64,000 bases of DNA from Microdochium bolleyi (Eukaryota; Ascomycota; Sordariomycetes; Xylariales; Microdochiaceae), in contig KQ964248.1 of the NCBI GenBank assembly GCA_001566295.1, forward strand, positions 62,001 through 126,000, written 5' to 3'. The position numbers and the translations under genes are program-made. Below the pieces are notes generated by a model. That model had not been told where the DNA came from and did not search any database. It saw only the letters and a list, made by a program, of their open reading frames with translations. Shown here piece after piece: positions 43,139 to 55,032 of the stretch (positions within the stretch are counted from its first letter, which is position 1; the number at the start of each line of letters is the position of its first letter).

Positions 43139-45096
43139 ATGTCGGCTTCTGCGGAGCGCGGCAAAAGACTTCTTCCCCGTCTCATAGACGACCTCGCAGA
43201 GACCAACCCGAGCCGCGTCATCTACTCGATCGCATTGGACGAAGACATCTCTCGAGGCTTTCGCGATGTCACCGCTCGCGAATTTGCTGATGCTGTAAAC
43301 AAGACGGCTTGGTGGTTGTGCCAGAAGGCTGGTCCGAGCAGATCCCTGTCAACTATAACGTATATCGGACCACGTAAGTCGTTGTGACATGAGTCAGATC
43401 CCAAAGTTTGTAGTTGCAGACCCGAATGCTGATGGCCCTGAAGACGATCTTCGATATTACCTCCTCATCCTTGCCTGCATCAAAGTGGGCCACAAGGTGA
43501 GGCGAAATCTCGACCAGCACAATGCACAAGAGGCTTTCTTGCTTGTCCCTGAGACTGAAGCCCGCTGACGCACCCCCTCAGCTCCTGCTACTATCTCCCA
43601 ACAACAGCAAGGAGGGCGCAGCAGCATGTATCGAAGCGACGCACTGCCAGCTGTGGGCACACCCCCAGGGGCAGCCACCGAGCCCCCTCATGGCCCAGCT
43701 ACGTGCGACACACCAGCTGCAGGTCATTGAAGTACCCACCTGTGACGATCTCTTGAACGCCGCAGGGACAAAGCACTATCCTTACACGAAGACATTCGAG
43801 GAGGCCGCAGGAGATGCCTTCTGTGTGCTACATAGTTCCGGCTCGACTGGCCTCCCCAAGACTATCCCTATCACCCATGGCCTGATCGCGACTCAAGACG
43901 CCATGAGGCTGTTGCAGCCCGTTGAGGGTCAAGATGACCTGACGTCATGGGCCGCACTGTTCACAGAGAATGCGCGTATATACTCCCCAAACATGATGGT
44001 ACATGTCAGTGGCCCCGAACTGTCTTTGTTCCAGAAGAGTCTAGCTCTCTTCCATGTGTAGCTAACACGTACACTTCGCTTGCAGGCCACTGCCGTCATC
44101 ATCAATCTCTTGTGCCCCTACTTCTTCGGAGTACACTGTATACTGGGTCCCGCAGGGATCGAGCCGAGCATGGCCCTCTTCGAGAGCCTCGCCGATCATG
44201 CGAACATTGACATATGGTTCGCTCTGCCGCAATATATCAACGCACTGGCACAAGCGCCTACGACACTAGCCAAGGTGGCCCGGTCAAGGTTCATAGCCAC
44301 AGCCGGAGGTGAGTGCCCCTCCAAATACGAGGCACGATCTAGTGCCAATTGGCGCCCCAGTAGCTGACGTTGAAATCAAGGTCCCATGTCGCCAGAGTCG
44401 GGCGCTGTGGTCAACAAGCAGATACGCGTCTTCAACATGACAGGCACATCCGAAGGTTTCATGAGCAGCGACCTTCTGGTCGCACGGGAAGACTTCTTGT
44501 ATTTCGCTTGGCACCCCAAATCTGGCTACGATCTACGGGAGGTCGAGCCAGGGATCTATGAGCACTGGATAGTGCGGGACCCAGGGCTGGCTCTGTACCA
44601 GGGTATCTTCTACACCTTCCCCAACGCGCAGGAAGTCAACCTCAAGGATCTCTATACTAAACACCCCACCAAGCCTGACCACTGGCTATATTACGGCCGG
44701 AATGATGACATTATAGCTCTGGCCGACGGGATCAAGATTGCCCCGTCGGATATTCAGGCCACCGTCGCCGACCATCCTGCGGTTAAGGACTGTCTTATGG
44801 TTGGCGTGGGTAAGCCGGCCCCGGCCCTGCTTGTTGAGCTTTGTGTGGCCACACCGCGGGATCCGGCCGCCGTTAAAATGCTCATTGAGTCCATTCAGGT
44901 GCAGGTGTGCAAGGCAGACAGCACCTCACTGTACAAGGGTTACCTCTACGGCGACTGTGTTATCCTAGCCGACCCGGACCGCCCCTTCGCACGCACAGAC
45001 AAGCTGACGGTGAAGCGGCGGGAGACCCTGGCTCTTTACAAGGAGGATATCGAGCGTTTCTACCGAGACCGCGAGCCCGTGGGGGCCGTGTTGTGA
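43139..45096 (+). CDS. Stand-alone AMP-forming adenylating enzyme (NRPS-like A domain)
   Basis: ANL-superfamily enzyme that activates a carboxylic acid as acyl-AMP. Five exons, 43139..43373, 43420..43496, 43582..44004, 44086..44308 and 44381..45096, join in frame to 557 residues; introns are 46, 85, 81 and 72 nt. The junctions restore TYIGPH/PNADGPEDDLRYY, a pattern of fungal NRPS-like adenylation domains. The phosphate-binding loop is SSGSTGLPK (189-197), and FNMTGTSEG gives the A5-type motif. HWLYYGRNDDII contains the hinge Asp region. RTDKLTVKRRETLALYKEDI is the C-terminal A10-like end. The protein stops there: no thiolation, reductase or thioesterase domain follows. Next to salicylate synthase, salicylate or a halosalicylate is the obvious candidate substrate, by inference only. 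Confidence 0.85.
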
Positions 45097-45497
45097 CTGC
45101 CCTGGGCTGGCCTGTAAAGTACGGTGATTCGTTAGGTTCTAGGCTCAGTTGCGTCGGGCGCTGTGACATGTCTGCAGATAGCGCCGAGCTTCTCCAATCA
45201 CAATGTTTCTAGACGGAACTGCTCCCATGAACGGCCCTTGTGCATGATCATTGCGAGTCATGCGTCGGCCTGGGGACATTTTCGGCATCGCAGATCGACT
45301 CGAAAGAAGGTTGGCACTTGCATGAGGGAATGCAGGCGGCAGGCCGCCACGGAACCAGAAGACTATTACGCATTATGCATGTAACCAATGTAACTCTCCA
45401 TGACGCCCCCTGTACGATATTCCACACCGCCGTGTTCCGTCTCTTGGTTTCCGTCGCTTTGCGACCACTAGTCTGCTGCATGTGCGCCCGTGTGTCT
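45097..45497. other. Convergent intergenic, no gene seen
   Basis: 3' flanks of the adenylating enzyme and the regulator. No carrier-protein-like frame follows the adenylating enzyme. Confidence 0.5.
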
Positions 45498-47566
45498 TCA
45501 GTAGCCAAACCCCGTACTTCCTTCCAGTGTCCGCACAAACTGTCGCGGGCTCGGATCGCTGTCCTGCAACTGCTGTAATGACTCGAGAAGGTCTCGTTCC
45601 GCGTGTGGCGCGGACAAGGGTTGCTCGAGCTCGTCCCTGTTGCGCCCCAGGAACGCGGCCGCGTGTGCTAAGAGGCTGGGCAGGTAGGGGTGAACCTGTT
45701 CATGACATTTTAATATCCTGTAGGCTAAACTCGGAACCCTGGCGGGTGGATGGAGCGTAACGCACGGCAAACTCACGTACCCTGAAAGATCCAAGACTTC
45801 GAACTGTCCGGGCCAAGCCTGCCATCTCGGTGGCCGCGTGGAGGGCGCGCCGCCGGCACTCGAGGATCGCGGGGCCGCGCGCTGCTGTCTCCCCCGAGAA
45901 CCCGAGGCACCACAGGGTGTCGCTCAGATGGATGGCCGCGCCGCGCACAAGGAAGTGGCTCAGCATGGCCAGGGGACCGCGCTCGAGCGTTATTTCGAGT
46001 TCGCTCAGGGCCGTCGGCAACGATGGCGTCCGCTGCTGGATCCGAGCGGCAAGCCACTCGTGCCGCTTCCAGAAACTGGCGTCGCCGCCCGGGCTGCTCT
46101 TGGCATTGCTGGCGTCCGTAGCTGCAAGCCTCCTGTGCGTCACACACCGGCCGTACAATGTGGCAAGTACAATCATCTCGCTCAGTGGGCTGAGCCCGTC
46201 TGGAGTCGACTGAGATACGGCGTCGCGTAGAGACTGTCCTCGGGTATTAAGCTTGGGCTCGGGAGCTGCGGGAGAAGAAGGGAGATTGACATGGAGCTGT
46301 GAGAGTACCTTGCTGTCAGGACTTGCGATATGGCATTCATCAGGAGTTACACGTGAAAGGTTCAACATACCATCTCCTCTTGCAGAGTCATATGTAGGCT
46401 GTCTTGCGACGTCACAAGCCTGTCCAAGCAAAAGGCCAACCAGAAGGTCCGCCTCTTGTCCTCTTTTAAAATAAGGGCCTCCTCATCACTTGTCCCCGAC
46501 TCCGTGACGTCAAGGTTATACAGACCGGACGCCTGAACGAGGCGATACACTCTCGCCGCCGTCTGTAGCGCGGCATTGTGATCGACGCATCTCAGCTCGT
46601 AGTGAGCCAACAAGAGCCACGCCTGCGTGTGCTCCAGATTGAAGGTGGCTGTTGTCTCCCATGGCAACTCCGTGTCAGTGCCGTTGGCATGAGCCATGTT
46701 TTGCGCTAGGTGATACAGGCTTGTTCCAAGCGCGCGATACTGGGCCGAGAAGGCGGAGGCGAGCGTCCACATCGCCAGGCGTAAGGTAGATCGCGCCGTG
46801 CCGGGGTTTTGATGTTGGGCCCATGATAGATAGTGCCACTGATGTACCATTGGCAGTAGAGGGTGAACACGAAGATAGTAAAGAGCATCCCTGTGGAGCA
46901 TGTCAGACTTGGACACAACGTGGAAGGGAACATATTCCACATGCAGGTCGCTTACAAGTCCGCTCGAACTACATCACTAAGTACCTCAAAGGGTTCCCAT
47001 TTCTCCAGCGTTACGAGTGACGTCCCGGGCGGGCTGGCCGCCATCTGTGTTGGAAGGGCCATAATCGGTGTCGTGTCTGTAGGGACCGTTGTGAATATGT
47101 CGATTGTACTTGCGTCGACAGGCACATGGTCTAGCCATTCTGACATGTCCAGCTCTGGTAATGACTCCGGCGCGAGTGGAGGTCTTCCCGAGCCTGACTC
47201 AAGCGTCCTATCGTAATTTCCGATGTGCAGCATGTTTGCATTCCGGTCGAAGAGCTGCTTCTCAAGCATAGCTGCCATTGCCAACACAAAATGGTGAGCT
47301 CGAGTTCTTGTGGTCGAGTCATGCTGGGCCCAGCAGATCACCATGTTACTCTGGGTTGAGGCCCAGTATGACTTACCAACCTGGGCCTTCAACGCCCGCA
47401 GCTCGCCTTTTTTGGGCCCTCGCCTGGGCCGCTCATCGACGAGAATGCACGTGGTATGGGCTGAATAGCAGGCTCCACACTGGGGTCGTGTGCCGTCGCA
47501 CCTCGTCTTCCGGCGGCGACAGGCCTCGCACGCAGCAGTAGCTTTGCTTCCAGGCATTGTGTTCAT
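45498..47566 (-). CDS. Zn2Cys6 transcription factor, likely cluster regulator
   Basis: Fungal binuclear-cluster regulator. Five exons, 47566..47377, 47271..46956, 46890..46371, 46296..45781 and 45695..45498, give 579 residues; introns are 105, 65, 74 and 85 nt with good branch sites. The DNA-binding domain is at the N-terminus: Cys13, 16, 23, 30, 33 and 40 in CEACRRRKTRCDG...CGAC...C. It is followed by RRGPKKGELRALKAQ and, across the first intron, a coiled-coil continuation VAMLEKQLF. The middle-homology region starts near RADLDALYYLRVHPLLPMVH, restored by intron 2, and continues with LAMWTLASAFSAQYRALG, RRTFWLAFCLDRLVTSQ and DSLHMTLQEEM. The C-terminal exon (VHPYLPSLLAHAAAFLGRN) matches the usual end of such factors. 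A second ATG (MPGSKA) is an alternative start. Its place beside the enzyme genes suggests it controls them. Confidence 0.9.
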
Positions 47567-49375
47567 GTTCTGGGTTGAGTTGGGTTATCATATGACATCT
47601 CAAGAAGAAAGGGAGCTGATGAAAGAGTATGGAACCGACCGAACTCTACTCGTCGTGCCCCGATCGTTTATACAAAGAGGTTGCTGCTTAACACAGCTTG
47701 ATTGTTCCATCGTTCCCACAACATACCAAGCCACTTGGTCCGCAGGCGGCGGCTCGATGCCTCTCATTCCGTGTCTGCGGAGCCCAAACCTTATGGGCGT
47801 GCTCTGGCCTCGCCCTCCGCGAGACAGGCGCAGCCACCCAATCGGGCCCTGCCTGGCGCTACAGGTAAAGTTTCGGCAAGGCCACGGACCCTCGAGGTTC
47901 CCACCCCCCCGCGTTTCTTCATGCATGTACGCCCCTGTCAGGATGAGCGAGTAATTACCCATACACGCGCAGAAACTGTTCATCGTACCTTGAGGTCAGG
48001 GCAGAACGCCTAGTCCTATCGCCTCGATGGGCAGGGAATATGATGAACCATCACTTCGGACAGCACCACGATGTGTGAGTGTCATATTGTACGACATCTC
48101 CTCACTTGATATATCTTGAACCTCATCGATTTCGCAAAGGTTCAGCTGCGAACTCAAGTACGGAATCGAGAAGGCAAGACGAAAAGCCCGAAACTACACC
48201 ACCTACCTACGCCTAGGTACTCTAGGTACTATGCGGAGTATAACTAGGGCTCGTAAATGTTTTTGTTCCCCACTTTACAAGCACTTCCTTGTGATCCTCG
48301 TCAGTCAACATAGGTGACGCAAGGCGCGACGGTATCCTGCCACACATGCGCATGTTCGTGTAGAGGTTAAAGCTTATCGTGCGTGACTAGATCACCAACG
48401 GCTCGCGGAATGACCCGCCCCTTGCCTGACCCACGCACATCGAGCCCCGTCTATACCCACCTCAGTCATGTCCCGCCTTTTCCCCGCCGTATGTACATCC
48501 ATGTAGCTCCGATGCACATTTACATACTAGGGTTTTAGTACCTACATCCCAGGCGGCATTAACCAACAGTGTTGAGCAACAGGTCCCTGCGTAGCGGAAC
48601 AATGGACTAGCAACTTCCTGCCCGGAACGAGCGGTGCGCGGAATCTCGACTGCCACGACGCTGTCAGAAATCGCCACGTAGCCCCATGACAGGTAAAACG
48701 ACGTTGGAGAGAGGCCCAACTCTAAAGCTGACTGCAGATTCAGGTAATATTCGTGGCGAGGATTCTGCGCGCAATACACAAATAAGAAGCCTCCGGATTG
48801 CTCAATGGATAGCTCACAGGAGCCAGTAGTTTGCTGGGGGCTTCCGTGATATATGTCTGGCGTTGTCCCAGCTTCGCTGCCACCTGGGGCCCAGGCGCTA
48901 GTCGTGAGCAATGGAAGGTTTGGCAGTGTTTCATACTGCCAAAACAGGTGTGCACGTTGAGACCGAGTAGTGTGCCAGTCGGGTCGGGATTTGAAGTTGC
49001 TCCGTGATTGATGTCATCCCGTCAGGTCCGTCGATTGCTTCAGTTGTGGTTTGTAATCAGTGCTCTCACCGGATTGCGCCCCTGGACCCCAAAGTTTGGC
49101 CATACCCCTGCTTACAGCCACAAGCCTCGCATCGTTGTCAGCATAACACCCCACGCCCTGAACGATTGCGAATGCGAATGAGCGCCCAAAGCGCAGCTGT
49201 GACGGCTGATGTACATTGTAGTAGCCTGAGCTCAATCATTGCCTGAGCGAGCCGGAGCCGAAAGTCGGTGGTGATTTGAAACTCGTTGGGCTTGCTTATC
49301 CAGTTTTTCTGGTCCTCTTCTGTTGTTGATAGCCAGGCGTCTACCGGCCACTGCAGCAGCCGCTGATCCGTGGCG
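47567..49375. other. 1.8-kb region between regulator and GH55 gene
   Basis: Mostly without gene-like sequence; contains one doubtful 149-codon minus-strand frame listed separately. Marks the right edge of the candidate cluster. Confidence 0.45.
48462..48911 (-). CDS. Doubtful small open frame with faint CVNH-lectin-like pattern
   Basis: 149 codons. The stretch CELSIEQSGGFLFVYC, followed by YYLNLQSALELG, is loosely reminiscent of a cyanovirin-N homology repeat (an SC.I..G..L.A.C element, then a LNL..IG element). No signal peptide, no clear start context and no second repeat are visible. It may be a gene remnant or a chance frame. Confidence 0.2.
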   Translation of the reverse strand: MLTTSAWAPGGSEAGTTPDIYHGSPQQTTGSCELSIEQSGGFLFVYCAQNPRHEYYLNLQSALELGLSPTSFYLSWGYVAISDSVVAVEIPRTARSGQEVASPLFRYAGTCCSTLLVNAAWDVGTKTLVCKCASELHGCTYGGEKAGHD

Positions 49376-52300
49376 CTACACCCAGGCGCTAGCCACATTC
49401 ATCACAAAACCAGGCACAGGGAAGCCCGTCCAATACTTGCTTCTGTCGTGAATGCATTGCTGCATCTCTGCTGAGGTTGGGGGCTTCGTCCACCCCCACT
49501 GGCAGCCGGGGTGGAGGTAGACCATGTGCTCATCAAGCTTGACCCATTTGCGCTCGATGCCATACGTCTTCATGAGGTCAGCGTAGAAGCCGTCCTCGTT
49601 GGTCAGCGTGTAGTGTATTTCGGCGACATCGGGGTCGTTTGTGTAGACACCGGACGGGATAGCCGTCGGGCATGGTACGGGCTTCAAGCGTTCACCGGAC
49701 ACGCAGCCTGCCCCGGCACTGCAGCCTGCACAGGAACCACAGGGATTGTGGCAGTCAGAGCAGCAGAGGACCACCTCCTTCTTGGCGCAGCTCCAGAAGC
49801 CCGAGCTCTGGGCCTTGGCCATGTAGGAGACGAGCTGCCCCGGCACCAGCCGTTTGATATGGTCTGCGTAGATCTTGAACTTGGCGTCGTAGCCGCCGCT
49901 TATGGTTTGGCCGTACTTTTGCAGCGCCCCGTCAATCATCTTGGCTTGTGCAACCACGAGGTACTTGTCGATGCAGTACTTGTCAATGTTGGCCTTGGCT
50001 GCTGCCACGTCCGCCACGGAGCTGTAGTCGCCCGTGCATTCGGGCAAAACAAAGCTATCATCCACCAAGCTGTCGTAGCTGTCGAGAAGCCAGACGTTAA
50101 TGGTGGACGTAAAGGGATGGCTGTTCATGTTGGTGTTGTCCTTTGCCGCGACGGGGGAATTCATGCCGCTGATCATCTCTACGGTACCAATCGTGAAGAG
50201 ATCGTACAGCCACACACCCGGACTGTTGACAAACTCGACGACACGCTGCTGGCAGTCTTGCTCATCGACACAAGCCTGAATGTATGCCTGGAACCAGTTG
50301 TACAGCCCCGCGCCTAGCACGTGCACATTGCGCGTTGAGACGGTGCGCAGGCCCCACGATGCCCGACAGTGTGTGTTGGATGCATCGCAGTCGTTGAATG
50401 TCGGGTCGTCGGGAAACTTGCCCACAGCCCAGTTGAATGGTGCGGGCGCCTGTGGATTGGGCAGGTAGTAGGGGCTTTCTGTCTGATACATGCCCATAAA
50501 GACGTTTTCTGCGTTGGAGAGCTGGTATTGGTACAAGACGCAGTGTTCTGACGCAGTCCCGTACAGCCATGTCGGCCGGGGCCGTTTTTGTGACGTGCAG
50601 GAGCATCGAGCCCGCGATGGCCGCAGACCCGGGGCTTGGTGCGCTCAAGGTAGCCGTTGTTGGCGCCGCCCATGAGGTTTTCACTCCTCGGCCGGACCGT
50701 TGACAGTGGCGCGCCAGCCTGGTAGGTGCCTGAAGGATTCGCCTTTTCATAAACCCGGCCCATCGTCCACGAGTCGACGGTACGCGAGCCACCATCGAGC
50801 TTGGCTCCAGTTGTTGCGTCGCTAACGCCAGTGCGCACTGTTGCAAACCTGACGTTGTCCATGGTGATGGAGAAGTGCTGTGTGTTTGTTGACCCGCGCG
50901 GGGATTTGACAGAAATGGCCTCTCCAACATTGTCGAAGCGCGAGTCCAGCACCATGATGGATCCGCCCATGAACTCGCCCGTCACTTTCATGCCGATCCC
51001 GGCGCCAGTAATATCAAGCGACTTCCAGGTCCATCCCCAATCCCACAGCATATCGATGGCGACGAGATTATCGATGAAGCGGAGATTTCTCGTGGTGAAT
51101 TGCTGATTGCCGCCTGGTCCATCGTGTCAGTCTGGGCGCGGTCTTCTTATTTCAATGATTGAATATAAACGCATCAATGGTAACATTGACTTACATCGCA
51201 TGCCGACGGCACTTCCAAAAAAGGTCAAATCTGACATGAAACCGCCACTTCCGTTCTCGGCGACTGTCGAGTCTTCTTGTTAGCTGATCATACACAACGT
51301 TCAGGCGAAAATCACCACGATCTAGACTCACAAGCGCCAATGCGTTCCTTGCCTCCGTCTTTCGACCCAAAGAAGAACACATTCTGGATACTCGTAGCTT
51401 GTGCGACCTGCCAGTGCATGCCTGCGATATCCTTCATGTTGGCCTGTGTTGTATCTATGGCGAAATTGCGCATCTGCCGCATGAAGTTGTTCTGCAGGTA
51501 GTCCAGCAGGCACGAAGTCAATAATCAACTCCCCATTGACAGCCGCTGCGATTTGATAGTAGCACAAACCTGGTTAATGAACCACTCATCCGCACCATCC
51601 TTGCCTCCAGTATATTTGTCCGAAGATAAGACGCCGAGGCCGACGAACGACGGCGCCGCAAGTAGTACCGGCAAGGCGTTGACCTGATCCACTATGAGTT
51701 AGTTGTCATCCCACCAAGTTGAAATTCATAGATAGGCTCTCGACTCACATCGCCAATCATTTGAGTGTTGTAGTACGCCTCAATAGGTGTGCTGATCAGA
51801 TAAGTGCCAGACGGGATGTAGAGGATGGCGCCCTTGACAGAGCTCGATCCACAATTGGCGCCGCAGCGGTTGGCCTCAGACATGGCGCGGTTGATGGCTG
51901 CCGTGTCGTCCGTCTTGCCATCGCCCGTGGCGCCATAGTCCTTGACATTACGGAACACCTTGTAGCCAGCGTTACCACTGCCTCCGAAGGGAAAGGTGCC
52001 CGTGTGCTCAATGTTCTCCATCCAGAACGAACTGCCAACCCGTTTGGTCAGTCCATCTGCTGCGGCCGAGCTTTGCTTGAGTCCTGATGGGGTGCAAGTG
52101 GGGGAACGCACGTGCTTGGTTGGCAGTTGTCGATGGAGGTTGTGAAAGTGCTTGTTTGATCTTATCGGCGGCCTGAAGCAGCTTCTGCAAGGATTCATCC
52201 GAGGACTTGTACTTGGCGGCCAAGTCCTGCACTACACTGTCCACGAGCGAAGCTACGTCGCCATTGAGAGGCTGATGGATTTGAGTAAAGTTTGCATTGC

Positions 52301-52478
52301 GCGCAGCAGACACAGAGGCTCGATTGTTGTGCAGATGTGCGTGGGTGTGGCCGAGGTCACGCGGGTACCAGTGATGGTGAGCCGCTAGGGCAAGTTGGGC
52401 TGTGAGAGAGAGGAAAAGAAAAGAAAAGAAGGTAGTCGCGGAAAGGAAGGGCGATGGTCGTCTGAGATCTCGGGCCAT
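49376..52478 (-). pseudogene. GH55 exo-beta-1,3-glucanase gene disrupted by two internal deletions
   Basis: GH55 enzymes are secreted double beta-helix proteins that degrade beta-1,3-glucan. Exons 52478..52112, 52059..51749, 51683..51570, 51491..51332, 51263..51195 and 51113 onward restore the N-terminal part: signal peptide (FFSFLFLSLTAQLALA), VFRNVKDYGATGDGKTDD, WFINQ/NNFMRQMRNFAIDTTQ, ENGSGGFMSDLTFFG and CGNQQFTTRNLRF. The first intron's acceptor is uncertain (52 or 55 nt). The frame then breaks. After NNGYLERTKP (about 50632) a second frame carries about 20 residues (AAIAGSMLLHVTKTA), then a third frame resumes at RPTWLYGTASEH (about 50587) and runs to 49376. The intervening second-helix sequence, roughly 150 and 35 residues in relatives, is absent, so no splicing can repair it. 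The C-terminus has an extra Cys-rich extension (CCSDCHNPCGSCAGC) of unknown role. Confidence 0.82.
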
Positions 52479-53013
52479 GGTGGGCAACGACGATGAAGGA
52501 ATGTGTCTGGAGCTGTCTGATTCATAGTTGGCCAAGCCAAGAAGACGAGATTGCCTGTTGTAATGACAATGTCGAGATAATGGCTCAAGGCCGTACAGTC
52601 GCTACTCGAACTCAGGGTGTTGGTTGTGCCGAGAACGGCATCTTAGTTACCGTTCAATAGTAAGGATACCCCTACACTGTAATGCCTGTCGCCAAAAGGT
52701 TCCACGTGACGGCCAATCACATACCGCATCGACCCATGGGTTCGGCTGCAAGCATGGAGCAGCCAGGGCAGGGCTCAAGGGAAGAGATATCTCTGCGTAC
52801 TCAAGGTCCCTTGCCAAGCAGATCGAGGCTACAAGGTGTATAGCCCTCCTCTTCCCCCTCCTGTCCTGTCCACATCTATCATCACCTTACATAATCGGCG
52901 AGTCTCGCAACAAACACTTGCATGGGAATATTTGTTGGCCGCCTGCCATATCTCTTCGCAAATCCTCTGCTGGGCCCAGACTCTCAAAGGATCCCCGTCT
53001 GTTCACCTCCGCG
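52479..53013. other. Divergent gap, GH55 promoter
   Basis: No gene seen. It should contain the GH55 promoter and whatever promoter remains of the 2EXR pseudogene. Confidence 0.45.
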
Positions 53014-53762
53014 ATGGCACCGCACAATGCCAACGCCTTCCACTTCTTTCCGCGCCTGCCTCCCGAGCTCCGCTGCAAGATCTGACAGCTTGCCGCGTTC
53101 CCACGGATCCTCACAGTCACCCGGCGGCCGTGGCGGGGAGGACGGGATCCAAATACGTCGACGACGACTACTTCTTCTTCTACGACTCGGTACCAGCTGT
53201 GCTACATACCTGTCACGAATCTCGCAGATGGAAGCCCTACGTCCGCGCCTTCCGGAACGTCGTCTTCAGTCGCGGCAAAAGCGATCGCTATACATGGGTC
53301 AACATCGAATTCGATATGGTGCGCTTCGTCGAGTTAGCCATCAACTTGGAGAAACTAAGCGAGAAAGACAGCACCGCTATACGACATATGATCATTCACT
53401 TTAGCGAGATCTGGGTATTCTTCGAAGGAATCGCAGATACGCTATACAGAATGAAAAACCTCGAGAGCCTGCAGATGCACGTCGCATACGGCGGCCTTGG
53501 TGGGTGGGCTAGGCACGTAGGCTATCTCGAAGCTCGATTCGAGGAGTGGTTCGGTAGAAAGGACGATGGGTGGGTGTGTCCGGAGATTCGGCTGATAGAT
53601 CTCGAGAGCGGCTTCGAAGTCAACCGGGAAAATCATCGAACCCACAGCGGCCTGGCACCTTGGCCAAGCCCTCGCGCGCCGCGGCCCATAAGTCCTCGGG
53701 CGCGCGGCACGCGCGGCAGGGGATGCAGAGGTAGCAGGGGCGGGAGGATAGCAAGGAGCTAA
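53014..53762 (+). pseudogene. 2EXR-family pseudogene (nonsense plus frameshift)
   Basis: MAPHNANAFHFFPRLPPELR at 53014 begins a classic 2EXR motif, but the invariant Trp after LRCKI is TGA (53083-53085). The same frame then continues QLAAFPRILTVTRRPWRG, as expected for the family. Around 53140 the homologous sequence moves to another frame: GSKYVDDDYFFFYDSVPAVL, then HTCHESRRWKPYVRAF, matching the second 2EXR element, and runs open to 53762. The Arg/Pro-rich last 40 residues may be a third, decayed frame. TGG to TGA is a G-to-A change consistent with repeat-induced point mutation or simple decay. No intron with consensus ends repairs both defects. Confidence 0.75.
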
Positions 53763-55032
53763 AGGACATGAAGCATGGTGCAATTTTTGCATGCACGACA
53801 TCGGGGGTGCCTTATGAGACTGGACTGGAAAACAATAAATGCCAACTACTGCGAGTCATGTTAGACAACATGCACGGGCGTGTCTGTCAGGCCCTGTAAT
53901 CACATGTCTCTTACCCTCCTACATGCGCCTGTCGTGTTATATGCCACCAGCTGCCGTCGCCAATGCCCCGAGAGATCGTCAAGCCCTGGGACGTCTGGTT
54001 TGTAAGCTTGGCCCGGCTTTGTTCCTCAATTTGAGCAGTCCACCTCCTGCTTGCCTTGAAGTTCCCAAGTTTGGACGCCGAAGAAAGGGAAGGTGCACTG
54101 CCAAGCAAGAGACACGGGAACATGGTCTTCTTTCTTCATTAAAGACAAATCTGACCACTCGCAAAATGTGATAATGTAACTTTACCTTCAACGCGAAGGC
54201 TCGGGGTATGCTTCACTACTGCTACTACAAGACTCCGCTGAAGTGAGCGAGAACTAATACCAATAGTCCAGACTGGCACGAGGCTAGAAGAGATTGAACA
54301 GGAAACACAGTTTACTGAACACTAATAGAAGATCTAGCCAGTCAGACACTGGACAATCCACCAAGCATGAATATACATCCTATTACAACCAAACACGCAG
54401 CTGCCGGAATGTGCAACCGATTCTGGTGCTCAACTGCCGTTCCTCATGTCCGCGGTTGCCACATTGGCTAAACGTGGACTATATCTTCCACAATTCCGTC
54501 ATTCGTACCAGAGGCCACTTGCCGATGGAGCCTCCCGGGCTTCCGCTTCCACTCAGCGGGAAATTTCTCTAAATGCCAAGATCACTCCCCACTTGGGGAT
54601 GGCTTACTTGATGGCCGCGAAGTGCCGACCCGTGTAGCGGAAAAGTTTGCCACCGTGTTGGAAAGACGTAGGCACTTCAGAGGGTGTGACGGCATTTTAC
54701 TCCTCACATCGTCGTCCATGATGTGTCCCCTGCACTGCACTTGAGATTCCCCGGACAGGGACGTAGTCCTCACTAGACTTTCACTAGTCCCGAGACTGCA
54801 TGTTCCATGATGTGACGCCCGTGAACGCTCCCCGAACGCTGGGACCTGGTGATGCCGCGATTTCATGCCGGGAAAATATTGTCCGAAGGGCGCAAGCTGT
54901 GCCTGGCCGGAGAAACATGTATAAAGGACTATAACGCACGGACCTTTAGTACTACACGTCTCGGCTCGTTGCAGGTATTGACAATGCCTGTCGGACCCTT
55001 TTTCCCCCCACCGTTATACCCCTTTTTCAACA
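53763..55032. other. Intergenic, M20 gene promoter
   Basis: About 1.3 kb without a recognised gene. TATAAAG at 54920-54926 lies about 110 nt before the M20 start. Confidence 0.5.

Noticed and set aside
49511..50317. 268-codon plus-strand frame
   Set aside because: Antisense of the GH55 C-terminal region.
52084..52111. 28-nt intron at the GH55 first junction
   Set aside because: Too short for a spliceosomal intron; in-frame acceptors 24 or 27 nt further on give a plausible 52- or 55-nt intron.
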